The position numbers and the translations under genes were made by a program. This document shows, one piece after another, positions 1 to 10,815 of a stretch of DNA of 64,000 nt. Positions within the stretch are counted from its first letter, which is position 1; every line of letters starts with the position of its first letter. A model generated the notes under the pieces. It was not told the origin of the DNA and searched no databases. It saw nothing but the letters and a program-made list of their open reading frames with translations. This DNA comes from Plazaster borealis (lineage: Eukaryota > Echinodermata > Asteroidea > Forcipulatida > Labidiasteridae): assembly GCA_021014325.1 (NCBI GenBank), contig CM037464.1, positions 2,077,127-2,141,126 of the forward strand, read 5' to 3'.

Positions 1-135
1 GCTCTTGTTTTTTCGGTGTTTGAATAAAGCAAAGTTCAGCCTGATACGCTCGTGATGTCCACAACAATTTGAAGATTGTCTGCCGTGTTGTTCGCTATAA
101 ATGGCGACGTTTTTATTCGTGCAATGCATTGCTGT
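1..135 (-). promoter_or_regulatory. 5' flank of a third C-type lectin copy (gene lies off the left edge)
   Basis: This stretch aligns base by base, with scattered changes, to the upstream flanks of the two lectin genes at about 4010-4140 and 7113-7240. Shared words include GTTCAGCCTGATA, TTGAAGATTGT and TCGCTATA. In the second copy the matching point lies about 66 bases upstream of the start codon, so a third lectin start codon on the minus strand should fall roughly 65 bases left of position 1. The alignment is seen directly; the off-window gene is inferred. Confidence 0.6.
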
Positions 136-590
136 ACGTAACGAACTATATATCAAAGACCCCTAATTTTCATTACCGATGCTACGGTGAACGATATCGA
201 TACAAAGACATTGATTGAAGTTACCTTACTACTACCCATTGTTCACCAAGTGGTTGCTAGGTTTCCAGTTACCTTTATTTGAAATGGCGGTGTGCATTTA
301 CATTACAGTTCCCAATTCGCGGCTAATATTGCTAAAAATAGAGCTAGAAATCCAGACAAATTGTAAGCGTAATTATTATTAAGCATGATGCAACGACTGC
401 GACGTCAAGCCGAAACATGGATAGCCGATTCAACGATTTGTATTTTTTGATAAAGTAATAAGGCAACAACAACCTGCGACAACCTCATTAAAAATTGTGC
501 TCATTGTTTGAAAATAATGAACAAGATTAAAATAATTGGGAAATAATTGGTTTCAATCTGAGGTCACTGCTTAGAAAGTTGAAATAAGCA
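136..590. other. AT-rich intergenic DNA
   Basis: No open frame, repeat or RNA gene can be supported here. It separates the off-window lectin flank from a LINE fragment. Confidence 0.5.
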
Positions 591-591
591 G

Positions 592-915
592 TTGGTTTAT
601 CTTTCCCATCGTAGGTCTGTAGCCAGCCTCCGTCTTTTCTACAGATATTTCCATGGTAAATGTGCCACCAGTTTGTCTGACCTGGTTCCTCCTATCAGGA
701 TGTTTGAGCATGAAACCAGGCTTTCTGCTTCTTCTCACCCATACACTCTTGCTTTGCTGAGATGTAGAACAAAGAGCCATTCCAACAGCTTTATTCCTCG
801 TACTGCATCTCTTTGGAATTCCTTGCCTGGTGCATGTTTCCCTCCATCATACTGACTGTTTCGAAAGGATTATCAAGTGCTACCTTCAGCTCCCCTGAGT
901 TATTTTCATCTTAAA
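592..915 (+). pseudogene. LINE 3' fragment (reverse transcriptase C-terminal tail)
   Basis: The plus strand encodes a peptide with the wording typical of the end of a non-LTR retrotransposon ORF2: SHRRSVASLRLFYRYFHGKC, then TRLSASSHPYTLALLRCRT, then SFIPRTASLWNSLPG. It has no catalytic reverse transcriptase core, and the frame stops soon after the WNSLPG motif, so it is a 5'-truncated relic. A second piece of the same family, in the opposite orientation, lies at 61795-61925. The family is recognised from motif memory; the clade (Jockey/CR1-like) is not certain. Confidence 0.7.
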
Positions 916-1561
916 TGTTTTCTTCTTATAGCCCCTTACCAAGAGTGGCTTTTAGCCTTGTTTGGGGCGAACTTGCATTTGAAAATAACTAACTAAAAAT
1001 AAAATAAAACTCATCAAGATTACATCTTTCTGAATAGTAATCAAAGTAAAGATAATAGCATTCGAAGATCAACACATTCCTGATGGTTATTTCGATTTCT
1101 GGAATTGAAATAAGTTCGGTATTAACATGCAAAACAAAACAACTCGTTTTATTGCATGTTTTAGTGAACATTATTATTAACTTATTATCAGTCTTCATGT
1201 TTACATCAATAAAATAGATATAATTTAGTAATATCGATTCTTATTAAAACACTTACAATACAATTAACGATGGAAACATTGAAGACCTTTCACAATGGAT
1301 GACGTTTATTTTGAATAAGAGATCAGTGCGATATTATAATAACTTAATTACAGATCACGTGTAATAATATAGGCCCCTTTCATATTACATCACTCCAGAG
1401 CCCCGTAGATTGTTTCGACATCTTGCGATTAGAAACCATATTTTGTCAAAACACGCATTGGCGAATACAGGCCGCCAGACTAGTCTGTCCATTGGGTTGT
1501 GCTGCATTTGGACCGAAAATGGCGTCCAGCAACCACGTGACCGTAAAAAATGGTCCCTCTA

Positions 1562-1730
1562 TCTATGGCCCTTTTCTAAACGACCGGCTTCGGCTTCGGA
1601 TTCGGCTCAGGCTAGCTAGGCCCCTCAGTTGTTTTGACCATACGCGTGCTATGCGTTCATGGATTCAGACGAGAGAACAGAGCTGAAGCCGAATCCAAAG
1701 CCGAAGCCGGTCGTTTCGAAAAGGGCCTAT
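1562..1730. mobile_element. Palindromic MITE with GGCTTCGGCTTCGG arms
   Basis: The ends are near-perfect inverted repeats: left arm GGCCCTTTTCTAAACGACCG continuing into CGGCTTCGGATTCGGCT, right arm its reverse complement ending AAGGGCCTAT. The arms are about 45 bases and the centre about 75. There is no coding capacity. Related GAAGCCGAA-type strings recur near 53700-53760. Confidence 0.7.
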
Positions 1731-1977
1731 GTCGCAACTCTTTCAATACACAGCTCTGCATCACTGTCTCAAACAGCGCCCTCCCTGAGGCAAAATGAGG
1801 CAGATCTTTGAACGATAGTTGTTCTTGGTGCGTAAAAACGTGCGCGTGACCTCAGCGTACCAGCGTTGCGCATTTTGGAAAGGCTCCATTGTTCAAATTC
1901 TGAAGAAAAAAACCCATCAATCAACAACGATTGGGTCAAAGACGCCTTTGGACTAATTTGCTAATTTATTTATGGAT

Positions 1978-2168
1978 CATATAATAATGTGTATACAATT
2001 TTGTCTGAATTTCCAAATAATATTGTTTAGCATAATTGGATGGAATAGCAGCGACTAATGTTAACCTGTCTACTTAGCAACGACTATAACCGTTGATAAG
2101 TTGCTACTCCGACCAATCATACTAAAAATATTTGGAAATTCAGTCAAATTGTATACACATTATTATGA
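1978..2168. mobile_element. Inverted-repeat element, arms about 40 bp
   Basis: The left arm starts ATAATAATGTGTATACAATT and runs to CTGAATTTCCAAATA; the right arm (about 2127-2168) is its near-exact reverse complement ending in TATACACATTATTAT. Non-coding, MITE-like. Confidence 0.65.
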
Positions 2169-3215
2169 CTAATGCAGTGCTTGTGGCGTCACGTGAGAAC
2201 CATTGAAAGGTGCTAAAAAAACCTGTAAGAAATATCGGTAAAAGGCTAATCAAGTGTTCGGGCAACTAACTCGAAAATCTAAGTAAAGTTTGGTGCTCAT
2301 TATTTAATGACAAAATTACAGGGTTAATAATAAATGAGAAAACTGATAAGAAATGTTGTTTTTGTCTTTGTCTTTAAACCTAAATAGTGACTTTGCAAAA
2401 GTAGTTGGTTTCAAAAACAAAGGCAACGCGTTAAAAAATAGAAAAAAAGGTCTATGATTAAATTTTCCGAAAACCCCCCCGAACAAACAATTTAACATAA
2501 CATACCCAATGTTTTTTATACAAGTAAAAGTAAATGAGACTTCTAGTCCATTCTAATGTTAAGTTGAGAGATAATTCCGATGACGTAGCTGTGTATTGGT
2601 TTCATCTAATGACAGTTACAGTTTAAGAGAGAGGAACAGTTAAGAAAGTTCTTCAAATCAATGATGACGCAGAGTTCCCCGAATGCAAGACAAAGGAGGA
2701 GTGGTAAGTAGGCTCCGCCCATAACGCCTGACCACACCCAATGTTTGCATCGGTCACTAGTAGGCCGGTAATCCGAATCGACTAATAGCGAGCAGTCATG
2801 ATCATGTTTCTTACTTTCCTGTTTTCATTATGAAGTAACAAGATCTGAGTTGAGAGTCACGGTTGTTATTAGCACTAATAAATGAGTACATCTAGCGTTA
2901 CACCGTAAAAGCTATACCCACTTCACCAAAACAGACGCGGTAGTGATGAGAAACATATAGGTGAGATAAGACTCGACGTTTTGTACAGACTGACACTATT
3001 CACGGAATGTTTAAAATGTGCAGAATGTCAATTTTGGACACAAATATTTACAATTGAACTGTCTTTCGCCCCCACTCAGATGGAACACGCAACATCACTG
3101 AATGTCTTTTTGTCACTGATGACCTAGCATTATTTGAAACGCATATTCCACAAAGAAATTCCTTTAAATCCGACTGAAAACTCAGGCATGTCCATTCATA
3201 CTTGCGTTGATCATT

Positions 3216-3959
3216 TTACAGTTCAAAGAAGGAGCAGCCCTCCTCGTTCTTGAAATCAGTGACGTCAGCCTCCAGGCGGGATGCGTAGTTAAGCTGACAT
3301 ATCTTACCCGGCTGCCAGAGATTGAAGGAGTGGCATCGAGGCCCCGCCCAGCACGCCTGACCACACCCAATGACTCCCTTGGCCGTCAGGTTCTTGATCT
3401 CATAGTTGAACATACACTGTGGTGTGAAGAGACCGTAATCGTCAGCTGTCAGGCAGTACACAGGATGAGGGACGCGCATCTCACAAGCAGCGAACTTGGT
3501 AGCAGAACAAGAAGTATCTCCCCATTTACCGTTGTTTTCTGGTTTCATTCTGACGCAGTCCTGGCCTTCATTCTGATAACGGTTTCCCTCCCAGTTAGTG
3601 TAGTTGGAATCAACTTTCTTACCAGGACATGACAGGGTTCCAGGATTGGCCAATTCTTTCTTGCATCCAATCCAAAGTTCAAATGGATCGGGGTCCACAA
3701 GACCCTGTTGCATCCTCAATGTATTCATTTCTCGCCAAATAAAATCTTGTTCTTTTTGAGATTCAGGCATAGCCATGGCGCTTCCAGGCCGATCACAAAC
3801 CCTGAACGCATTGGTCCAATTCATCTTCTGAGGCAGTAAGGTGTAGCAGGAGTCTTGCCAAGTCAACCAGCCGGGAGGACACATGGCTCGAAGCCCCACG
3901 AAGAAAATGGCGAAAAGTAAAAAGCACGATTCCTTCGTGCAAGCTGTGAATACCAACAT
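3216..3959 (-). CDS. Secreted C-type lectin-like plus PAN/apple domain protein, copy 1
   Basis: Intronless frame. I place the start at the methionine of MLVFTACTK (247 aa), the first methionine shared with the paralogue; an in-frame methionine at 4001 would add 14 residues. A hydrophobic signal segment (CFLLFAIFFVGLRA) precedes a long-form C-type lectin domain, about residues 26-160: paired N-terminal cysteines (CPPGW, DSCY), WIGC in place of WIGL, DCVRM, and a final FAACE. The EPN/QPD sugar-binding triplet is absent and WND is replaced by KWGD, so classical calcium-dependent sugar binding is doubtful. Residues from about 165 form a cysteine-rich PAN/apple-like module (CGQACWAGPRCHSFNLW and a late CQL). 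Secretion is inferred, because there is no second membrane segment. The ligand cannot be told; lectin/PAN proteins in echinoderms are often linked to immunity or adhesion. Confidence 0.85.
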   Translation of the reverse strand: MLVFTACTKESCFLLFAIFFVGLRAMCPPGWLTWQDSCYTLLPQKMNWTNAFRVCDRPGSAMAMPESQKEQDFIWREMNTLRMQQGLVDPDPFELWIGCKKELANPGTLSCPGKKVDSNYTNWEGNRYQNEGQDCVRMKPENNGKWGDTSCSATKFAACEMRVPHPVYCLTADDYGLFTPQCMFNYEIKNLTAKGVIGCGQACWAGPRCHSFNLWQPGKICQLNYASRLEADVTDFKNEEGCSFFEL

Positions 3960-4009
3960 ACTGGTTCTATTAACCGTTGTTGTCTCAATTTCTTTTATCA
4001 AAAGTCAGA

Positions 4010-4140
4010 AGCTCGCGTTTCTGCAGTCTTGGAATAAAACCAAGTTCAGCCTGGTATTAGCTCAAGATGTCCAGTCACATTAAAGATTGTGTGCTGTGTG
4101 GATCGCTATATGTGGCGTTTTCATTCATCCATTGGCTTTA
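4010..4140 (-). promoter_or_regulatory. Conserved 5' flank of lectin copy 1
   Basis: This block is conserved in position and sequence at three places (1-135, here, 7113-7240), each upstream of a real or predicted lectin start. It holds a CTATAT/GCTATA word that could serve as a weak TATA element on the minus strand. No transcript data support the exact start. Confidence 0.45.
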
Positions 4141-4645
4141 CTGTATAATGAAGCTGTTATGCTACAAGGTGCATTTACAATGGCTTGCTATTCATGACTA
4201 ATTATGCCCATATCATTTTTTTGTTGGGAATTTGCATTTTTATTTTACGCCTGTTGATACGACTATACAAAGTCCAATTTGACTAATAGCTTGGGATTTA
4301 GCACGCTTTGTTTATAGCTTGGGATTTAGCACGCTTTGTTTATTACGTCGTTGCTATAGCAACATGTTATTTCATATCTTGGTCTCTTGAAACATGTCCA
4401 CCGGAAAGGGAGTGATACCAAGAGAGATCTGAATAAATTATTACCGATCGTCAAGGCTCTAGTCTGTTGTTTCAATAATACATGTGAGTCTTCATAAACG
4501 GTCTTGGAATGGATCACGTATAACTGAATTTAAAAAAAGAAAAATCCGTTTATGTTAAAAAATGTTGGTAAGCAATTCTGGGTAAAATTTCATTACGAAA
4601 AAACATCCAAATTGTCTTAACTGTTATAACAAAAAACTTCCGTTC

Positions 4646-5022
4646 TTAAAGGCACTGAACACGTTTGGAAATTGTCAAAGACCAGTGTTCTCACTTGGTG
4701 TATCCCAACATATGCATGAAATAGCAAGCCTGTGAAAATTTGGGCTCAATTGGTCATCGAAGTTGCAAGAAAATGATGAAAGAAAAAAACACCCTTGTTG
4801 TACAAATTTGTGTGCTTTCAGATAGGAATAAAAAACATTCTCGCAAGAAGTTTTTATTATTTTAGTGAGAACTTACCTCTTTCTCAAAAACTACGTTCCT
4901 TCAGAGGGAGTCGTTTCCTACAATGTTTTATACTATCAACAGCTCTCCGTTGCTTGTTACCAAGTAAGTTTTTATGCTAATATTTGTCTTGAGTCATTAC
5001 CAAACGTGTACGATACCTTTAA
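4646..5022 (+). mobile_element. TTAA-flanked MITE, family 1, copy a
   Basis: TTAA stands at both ends. The inner ends AGGCACTGAACACGTTTGG and CCAAACGTGTACGATACCT are imperfect inverted repeats. The homologous point in lectin unit 2 (7743-7746, TTGT) is an empty site of exactly four bases with matching flanks, so the insertion boundary is directly visible. TTAA duplication suggests a piggyBac-type transposase supplied elsewhere (inference). Confidence 0.85.
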
Positions 5023-5655
5023 GACGGAATCTCAAAATTCAAAAAATATTTTATTATAATGTGCACTTTTGAACATTGAAAAGCTTTTAAACCCCTAATT
5101 ATGACAGTGACTAATGGAACTCGGTCGCGCATTGGTGTGAAATATCTTTTGACAATCCACGCCCAAACCTTAAAACAATAGAACAATCCTCACGCCTCAA
5201 TCGTTTAATTTGTATTTCACTGTCTGACAAAAATGACAATTCTGATTTCAACTTTGACACAGGGCGTTTATCTTCATAAAAAAGGCAACGAGTAAAAAGT
5301 CTACGATTAAATGTTCGTTAAAATAAAATATTTAACGAAAAAGCCATCTATTTTTATCCAAATAAAGCTTAAAGCGCCCTCTGTAGTCCATTCTGATGTT
5401 AAGTTGAGAGATAATTCCCATGACGTATAGTTGTGTCTTGGTTTAATCTAATGACAGTTACAGTTAAAGAGAGAGGAACATTTAACCAAAGTTCTCCAAA
5501 TCAATGATGACGCAGAGTTCCCCGAATGCAAGACAAAGGAGGAGCGGTAAGTAGGCTCCGCCCATCACGCCTGACCACACCCAACGTTTGCTTCGGTTAC
5601 TAGTAGGCCAGTAATCCGAATCGATTAATAGCGAGCAGTCACGATCATGTTTCTT

Positions 5656-5916
5656 GAGAACTCACTCCGCGGCAGTGAAGTTAATAACGAGAAGTCCCCC
5701 AGATCCACAAAGCGAAAGTAGTAGTCCGGACCGATTTCCTACCTTCCGCCCAGGTAGTAGTTAAGAAGCAGGACAGTTCTTTTCAGAATTTGGTAGTCTC
5801 CCGAATTCCGAAAATCTACTCTGTGGCAGTAGAATACAGCAAGACAAGTTGTCAAAGAACACAAATCTACGCAGCTAAGTAGATATACACATTGTGTTAC
5901 CGCAAGCCAAATATAC
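5656..5916. mobile_element. 261-bp insertion with 12-bp target duplication
   Basis: The insertion is bounded by near-identical direct repeats, ATCATGTTTCTT at 5644-5655 and ATCATGTTTCCT at 5917-5928. Unit 1 has one copy of that word at 2801-2812, with the same flanks on both sides. The insert has no useful frame. A 12-bp duplication fits a retroposed (SINE- or LINE-type) or integrase-type insertion. Confidence 0.75.
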
Positions 5917-6309
5917 ATCATGTTTCCTACTTTCCTGTTTTTATTATGAAGTTACAAGATCTGAGTTGACTCATGGTTGTTATTAGCACAAATAAATGAG
6001 TACATCTAGCGTAACACCGTAACAGCTATACCACTTCACCAAAACAGACGCGGTAGTGATGAGAAACATATAGGTGAGATAAGACTCGACGTTTTGTACA
6101 GACTGACACTATTCACGGAATGTTTAAAAGGTGCAGAGTGTCAATTGAACTGTCTTTCGACCCCACTCAGATGGAACACGCAACATCACTGAATGTCTTT
6201 GTGCTACCGATGACCTAGCATTATTTTGAAAAACGCATCTTCCACAAAGAAATTCCTTTCAATCCGACTGAAAACTCAGGCATGTCCATTCATACTTGCG
6301 CTGATCATT

Positions 6310-7044
6310 TTACAGTTCAAAGAAGGAGCAGCCCTCCACGTTCTTGAAATCAGTGACGTCAGCCTCCCGGCGGGATGCGTAGTTAAGCTGACATATCTTA
6401 CCCTGCTGCCAGAGATTGAAGGAGTGGCATCGAGGCTCCGCCCAGCACGCCTGACCACAGCCAATGACTCCCTTGGCCGTCAGGTTCTTGATCTCATAGT
6501 TGAACAGACACTGTGGTGTGAAGCGACCGTCATCGTCAGCTGTCAGGCAGTACACGGGATGAGGGACGCGCATCTCACAAGCAGCGAACCTGGTAGCAGA
6601 ACAGAAAAGATCTGCCCATTTACCGTTGTTTTCTGGTTTCATTCTGACGCAGTCCTGGCCATCACTATCAGTATGGCCTGCCTTCCAGTTAGTGTAGTCG
6701 GAATCAGCTTTCTTACCAGAACATGACAGTTGTCCAGGATTGGTCAGATCTTTCATGCATCCAATCCAAAGTTCAAACGGATCGGCGTCCACGAAACCTT
6801 TTTGTTTCCTCATTTCTCGCCAAATAAAATCTTGTTCTTTTTGAGATTCAGGCATAGCCATGGCGCTTCCAGGACGATCACAAACCCTGAACGCATTGGT
6901 CCAATTCATCTTCTGAGGCAGTAAGATGTAGCAGGAGTCTTGCCAAGTCAACCAGCCGGGAGGACACATGGCTCGAAGCCCCACAAAGAAAACGGCGAAA
7001 AGTAAAAAGCACGATCCCTTCATGCAAGCTGTAAATACCAACAT
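6310..7044 (-). CDS. Secreted C-type lectin-like plus PAN/apple domain protein, copy 2
   Basis: Intronless 244-aa paralogue of the gene at 3216-3959. The order is the same: signal segment after MLVFTACMKG, a C-type lectin domain with CPPGW, DSCY, WIGC, DCVRM and FAACE, then a PAN/apple-like C-terminus ending SFFEL. It differs by a short deletion in the loop before WIGC (MRKQKG against NTLRMQQG) and by many changes in the loop that would carry the EPN/QPD motif (YTNWKAGHTDSDGQDCV), which again is missing. Every structural cysteine is kept, so this is probably a functional gene. Changes clustering around the ligand loop would fit diversification, but that needs a codon-based test. Confidence 0.85.
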   Translation of the reverse strand: MLVFTACMKGSCFLLFAVFFVGLRAMCPPGWLTWQDSCYILLPQKMNWTNAFRVCDRPGSAMAMPESQKEQDFIWREMRKQKGFVDADPFELWIGCMKDLTNPGQLSCSGKKADSDYTNWKAGHTDSDGQDCVRMKPENNGKWADLFCSATRFAACEMRVPHPVYCLTADDDGRFTPQCLFNYEIKNLTAKGVIGCGQACWAEPRCHSFNLWQQGKICQLNYASRREADVTDFKNVEGCSFFEL

Positions 7045-7112
7045 ACTTGATCTATTAACCGTTGTCTCAATTCCTTTGTAAAGAGCTGAACGAATCCAAA
7101 GTCAGAAGCTCT

Positions 7113-7240
7113 CGTTTCTTCGGTCTTTGAATAAATCCAAGTTCAGCCTGATATTAGCTCAAGACGTCCAGTCACTTTGAAGATTGTGTGCCGTGTGGAT
7201 CGCTATAGTGGCGTTTTCATTCATCCAGTGACCTCACTGT
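7113..7240 (-). promoter_or_regulatory. Conserved 5' flank of lectin copy 2
   Basis: This is the reference member of the three-copy conserved block, starting about 66 bases upstream of the start codon. Conserved words are GTTCAGCCTGATA and the GCTATA region. Promoter activity is inferred from conservation and position only. Confidence 0.45.
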
Positions 7241-7750
7241 ATATGAAACTGTTAAGCTACAAGATGCAATTTTTAACTACACTGGCTTGCTAGTCACAGC
7301 TATTATGCCATATATTTTTTGTATTGGTAATTTGCATTACTGTTTTACGCATGATGATGACGACACTGTGACACAAAGGCCCATTTAACTTAGCTTGGGA
7401 TTTAGCACGATTTGTTTATTACGTCGTTGCTAAGCAACATTTCATTTCATAGCTAATGGTCTCTTGAAACAACTATGTCCACCGGAAGGGAGCGATACCA
7501 AGAGAGATCCGAATAAATTATTACCGATCGTCAAGGCTCTAGTCTGTTGTTTCAATAATACATGTGAGTCTTCAAAAACGGTATTGGAATGGATCACGTA
7601 TAACTGCATTTTAAAAAAGAAAAATCCGTTTATGTTAAAAAATGTTGGTAAGCAATTCCGGGTAAAAAAATCATAAAAAAAAGAATATCCCGAATTGTCT
7701 TTGGCAGTTTATAGATAACCGTCATAACAAAAACTTCCGTTCTTGTGACG

Positions 7751-8420
7751 GAATCTCAAAAATCTAAAAACATATTTTATTAAAATGTGCATTTTAGAAC
7801 ATTGAAAAGCTTTTAAACCCTTAATTCAGACATTGACTAACGGGACTCGATCGCACTTTTGTGTGAAATATCTGTTGACAATTCACGCCCAAACCTTAAA
7901 ACATTAGAACAACCCTCACGCCTCAATCATTTAATTTTTATTTCACTGTCTGACAAAAATGGCAATGCTGATTTCGACTTTGACACAAAATAAACTGATG
8001 TAACGCACAGAAAGCAGCCGTATGGATGGAATGCAAAGCTCAAATATTCATGAGAAATTATTCCAAGTTGGCGGCTGTGATGGTGTCAGAAAACCTCCTG
8101 CTGGCTTTAAACAGCCGTTGGGAACACGGCGACCGGATTATTATCACTTGAATTAATGTTGACAATGACTTTGCATTACGTTTGGGGAGGTAGCATGATC
8201 AAGTAGACCAACATGAGAGATTATATGACATTGAACATTGTTGCTCTTGAAGAGCGCTCGCAACCACAGCCGAGATAGTTTAATACGAACATCACCTTTT
8301 TATTTCAAAGGAGTAACAGTATGGTTGCTGTTTGGTGTTTAACGTGGCCACTTAACGGCGAGCAATGAGCAGATAGTGAAGACTATAGTCCACCCGATGG
8401 ATTACCAACAGCCGTGACCT
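7751..8420. other. Intergenic, no gene seen
   Basis: The first 200 bases continue the flank shared with 5025-5290 in unit 1. Beyond that I see no frame or repeat that can be named. Confidence 0.4.
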
Positions 8421-8423
8421 CTT

Positions 8424-8900
8424 TACATGGCCCTAGTTTTTCAATACCAACATGGCCGCTCTGCTGCCCACAGTAAGCAACCAAACAGCCCCAGTCATAG
8501 CCATAATCACACGATACAAACATGCCCCTTGTCTGTTTTAGGAGTACCAACATGGCCGCTCTGCTGCCCACAGTAAGCAACCAAACAGCCCCAGCCATAG
8601 CCATAATCACACGATACAAACATGGCCCTTGTCTGTCAATGGAGTACCAACATGGCCGCTCTGCTGTCCACAGTAAGCAACTAAACAGCCCCAGCCATAA
8701 CCATAATCACACGATACAAACATGGCCCTTGTTTGTCAATGGAGTACCAACATGGCCGCTCTGCTGTGCACAGTAAGCAACTAAACAGCCCCAGCCATAA
8801 CCATAATCACACGATACAAACATGGCCCTTGTTTGTAAATGAAGTACCAACATGGTCGCTCTTTTGCACAGTAAACAACTAAACTGCCAAAGCCATTGAT
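8424..8900. repeat. Minisatellite, 100-bp period, about 4.5 copies
   Basis: The word CCAACATGGCCGCTCT starts a fresh unit exactly every 100 bases (phase points 8451, 8551, 8651, 8751, 8851). Each unit also contains CCATAATCACACGATACAAA and CATGGCCCTTGT. The last copy is the most diverged. Open frames across it are by-products of repetition and shift between units because 100 is not a multiple of three. Confidence 0.9.
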
Positions 8901-9914
8901 TATTTTTGCATATTCTGACTTCAATGTAATTTAATTAATGTACTACAATTAATGAATATTACAGAGTTGATTATTGATTCAGAAATATTGATCCCTATGT
9001 TTACGATAATGTTTTTGTTTTCAGGTCCAAAGTTCAGATTATAGTGTTATCGTTATTGTCAAATCGATTTAATGAATTCAGGTAATAATGCTATTGAATC
9101 TCATGTGAAGTGATCACTGTGTAGTTATTTCATTGCATGATGCCTAATGTGATCATATTAAACATTTTTTATTTTTTTATTTTTACGGAAACCTTATACT
9201 TTTTGTAAACTCGATAAAAAGTATCAAGAATATTCGCGAACTCTATCAGACAGGATTTGAAATAAGGAGCCGTCGTCTGAAAATCAGCTCTCATCTCGAT
9301 TTTATAAACAGAAATAAGCTGTCACGATAACGTCAACAAATCCCCAAACACTAATGATTTTTGTTTCTTTTTGCAAGACCACAATGTCAAGAAGATTGGA
9401 AAGCACTTACGTTTTACATCTGTCAGTTTTTCTGGTATAAATATTTAAAAATATATATATATAAAAATGTATACAAAAAGGAGAAAAGACATCTCCAAAA
9501 TCTAGGTCATTTAAGCATTTGTTTATTACATGTTTTATTATATTTTAATTACACTAACTTCTTGGACCTTCTTTCTTTGTGACGGTACTGTGTGTATCAA
9601 CTTGAAGCTTTTCTAAAAAAGTTAACAAAAAGTACTTTTCCGATAATCGTGCCCAAAACTAAACCCCAAAATTATTTCACTAAGGACATCCACGTTCTTC
9701 CAAAGAAATCACGTACAAGGGATACAGCGATTGTGATAAAAGTGTCTTGAAGGTATCATGCATCGTTTTACAAGGTTTTGTGATTTTAATTGCATAAAGG
9801 AAACACCTTATTAAGTGAACATGACGAAACATCACAAGACAGATTTCACATTACCGCAACAGCGTCTACTCATCCTCATCAGGTCATTAAATCACACAGG
9901 GGCGAGGTCCGCGG
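8901..9914. other. AT-rich intergenic, no gene seen
   Basis: Nothing coding is supported. A cytoplasmic exon of gene A could lie here or further left, but I could not find one. Confidence 0.4.
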
Positions 9915-10272
9915 TTAAAGATATACAGGATTGGTTGAGCTGACAAAATAGTCACAGACAGTGTTCATGTTTTGCGTGATCAACCATAATTATATGAAAT
10001 AACAAATCTGTGGAAATTTGGGCTTAATCCGTTGTGTGAGTCAGGAGAAAATAGTGCAAAACCATGCACAATTTTTAGCATGCAAACACATTGTTCTTGG
10101 TTGTAACAACCGAAATCAGCATTTTAAAAAGTTTTTTTTAATAGGTTTTCAGATACAGTTTTCTCAAATGTTGACTTAATTTCAGAGTGAAATATTTCAC
10201 AGAAAATACTGTTAGACAAAAACTAAACAATTATGTTTTTATCGTTTACCAACCCCGTTATATAATATCTAA
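9915..10272. mobile_element. MITE family 2, diverged copy
   Basis: It begins TTAAAGATATACAGGATTGG and shares ACAAAATAGTC, GTTCATG and TCCGTTGTGTGAGTCAGGAG with copies at 15681-15982 and 56183-56585. The right end ACCAACCCCGTTATATAATA is an imperfect inverted copy of the left end. Confidence 0.65.
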
Positions 10273-10815
10273 GGGAATGTTGTGGTTGAGGGAATATTTA
10301 TCACTTCACCTCTTCTAGTTTCCAAGCTTTCTATCAGACATTGATGATCTTGATCTCGTCATCTCAATACTAAAGTCCATTAAGTTAAATGATTATAATA
10401 CATTCAATTGGTATCATACGCATAATAAAATGTAAAACAGACAACGACCAGCACATAATACATTGTATCTGTCAATTTGAAACTACCAACGAATGTCAAA
10501 TAATAACTTGACACCATTCTAACAAAAGATAAGTTTCCTCTGTAAAGAGAATGATTACATTTACAATTGACCTTTATTACAACAGCCAGTGTTTTCTTCT
10601 TCTCCAACTCAACCATAGGGGATAGCCACTGCCCACTCAAGTTCGGGAAAAACAGTGGAGATACTCAGTGCAACCAAACCGAGAGTCGGTGGCGTCTATA
10701 GTTTGGTCACTTACTGGTGTAATAATAATTGCGTAATATTGCAGATTGTGTCAGCAGAAGCCTTCATTTAAAATGGTTGGGGAAAACACAGCATTGAGGA
10801 AAATAAAAAATGGAC

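Larger units (their letters stand above)
2551..5390. repeat. Tandem duplication unit 1 (lectin gene copy 1 with flanks)
   Basis: This block, containing the lectin gene at 3216-3959, matches 5391-7750, which contains the second gene. Homology covers the 3' flank (2551-3200 versus 5391-6290), the coding region and the 5' flank (4010-4645 versus 7113-7742). Unit 1 has a MITE at 4646-5022 and a local 30-bp doubling at 4285-4345; unit 2 lacks both. The duplication is therefore older than those insertions. Confidence 0.85.
5391..7750. repeat. Tandem duplication unit 2 (lectin gene copy 2 with flanks)
   Basis: Second copy of the block described at 2551-5390, with many substitutions spread evenly through coding and flanking DNA. 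It carries its own 261-bp insertion at 5656-5916, which unit 1 lacks. Confidence 0.85.

Noticed and set aside
3207..6726. Plus-strand frames across both lectin genes
   Set aside because: Present in both copies only because they are antisense to conserved coding DNA; they have no start context or motif.
8383..8776. Frames across the 100-bp repeat
   Set aside because: Period is not a multiple of three, so each unit changes frame. They arise from repetition alone.
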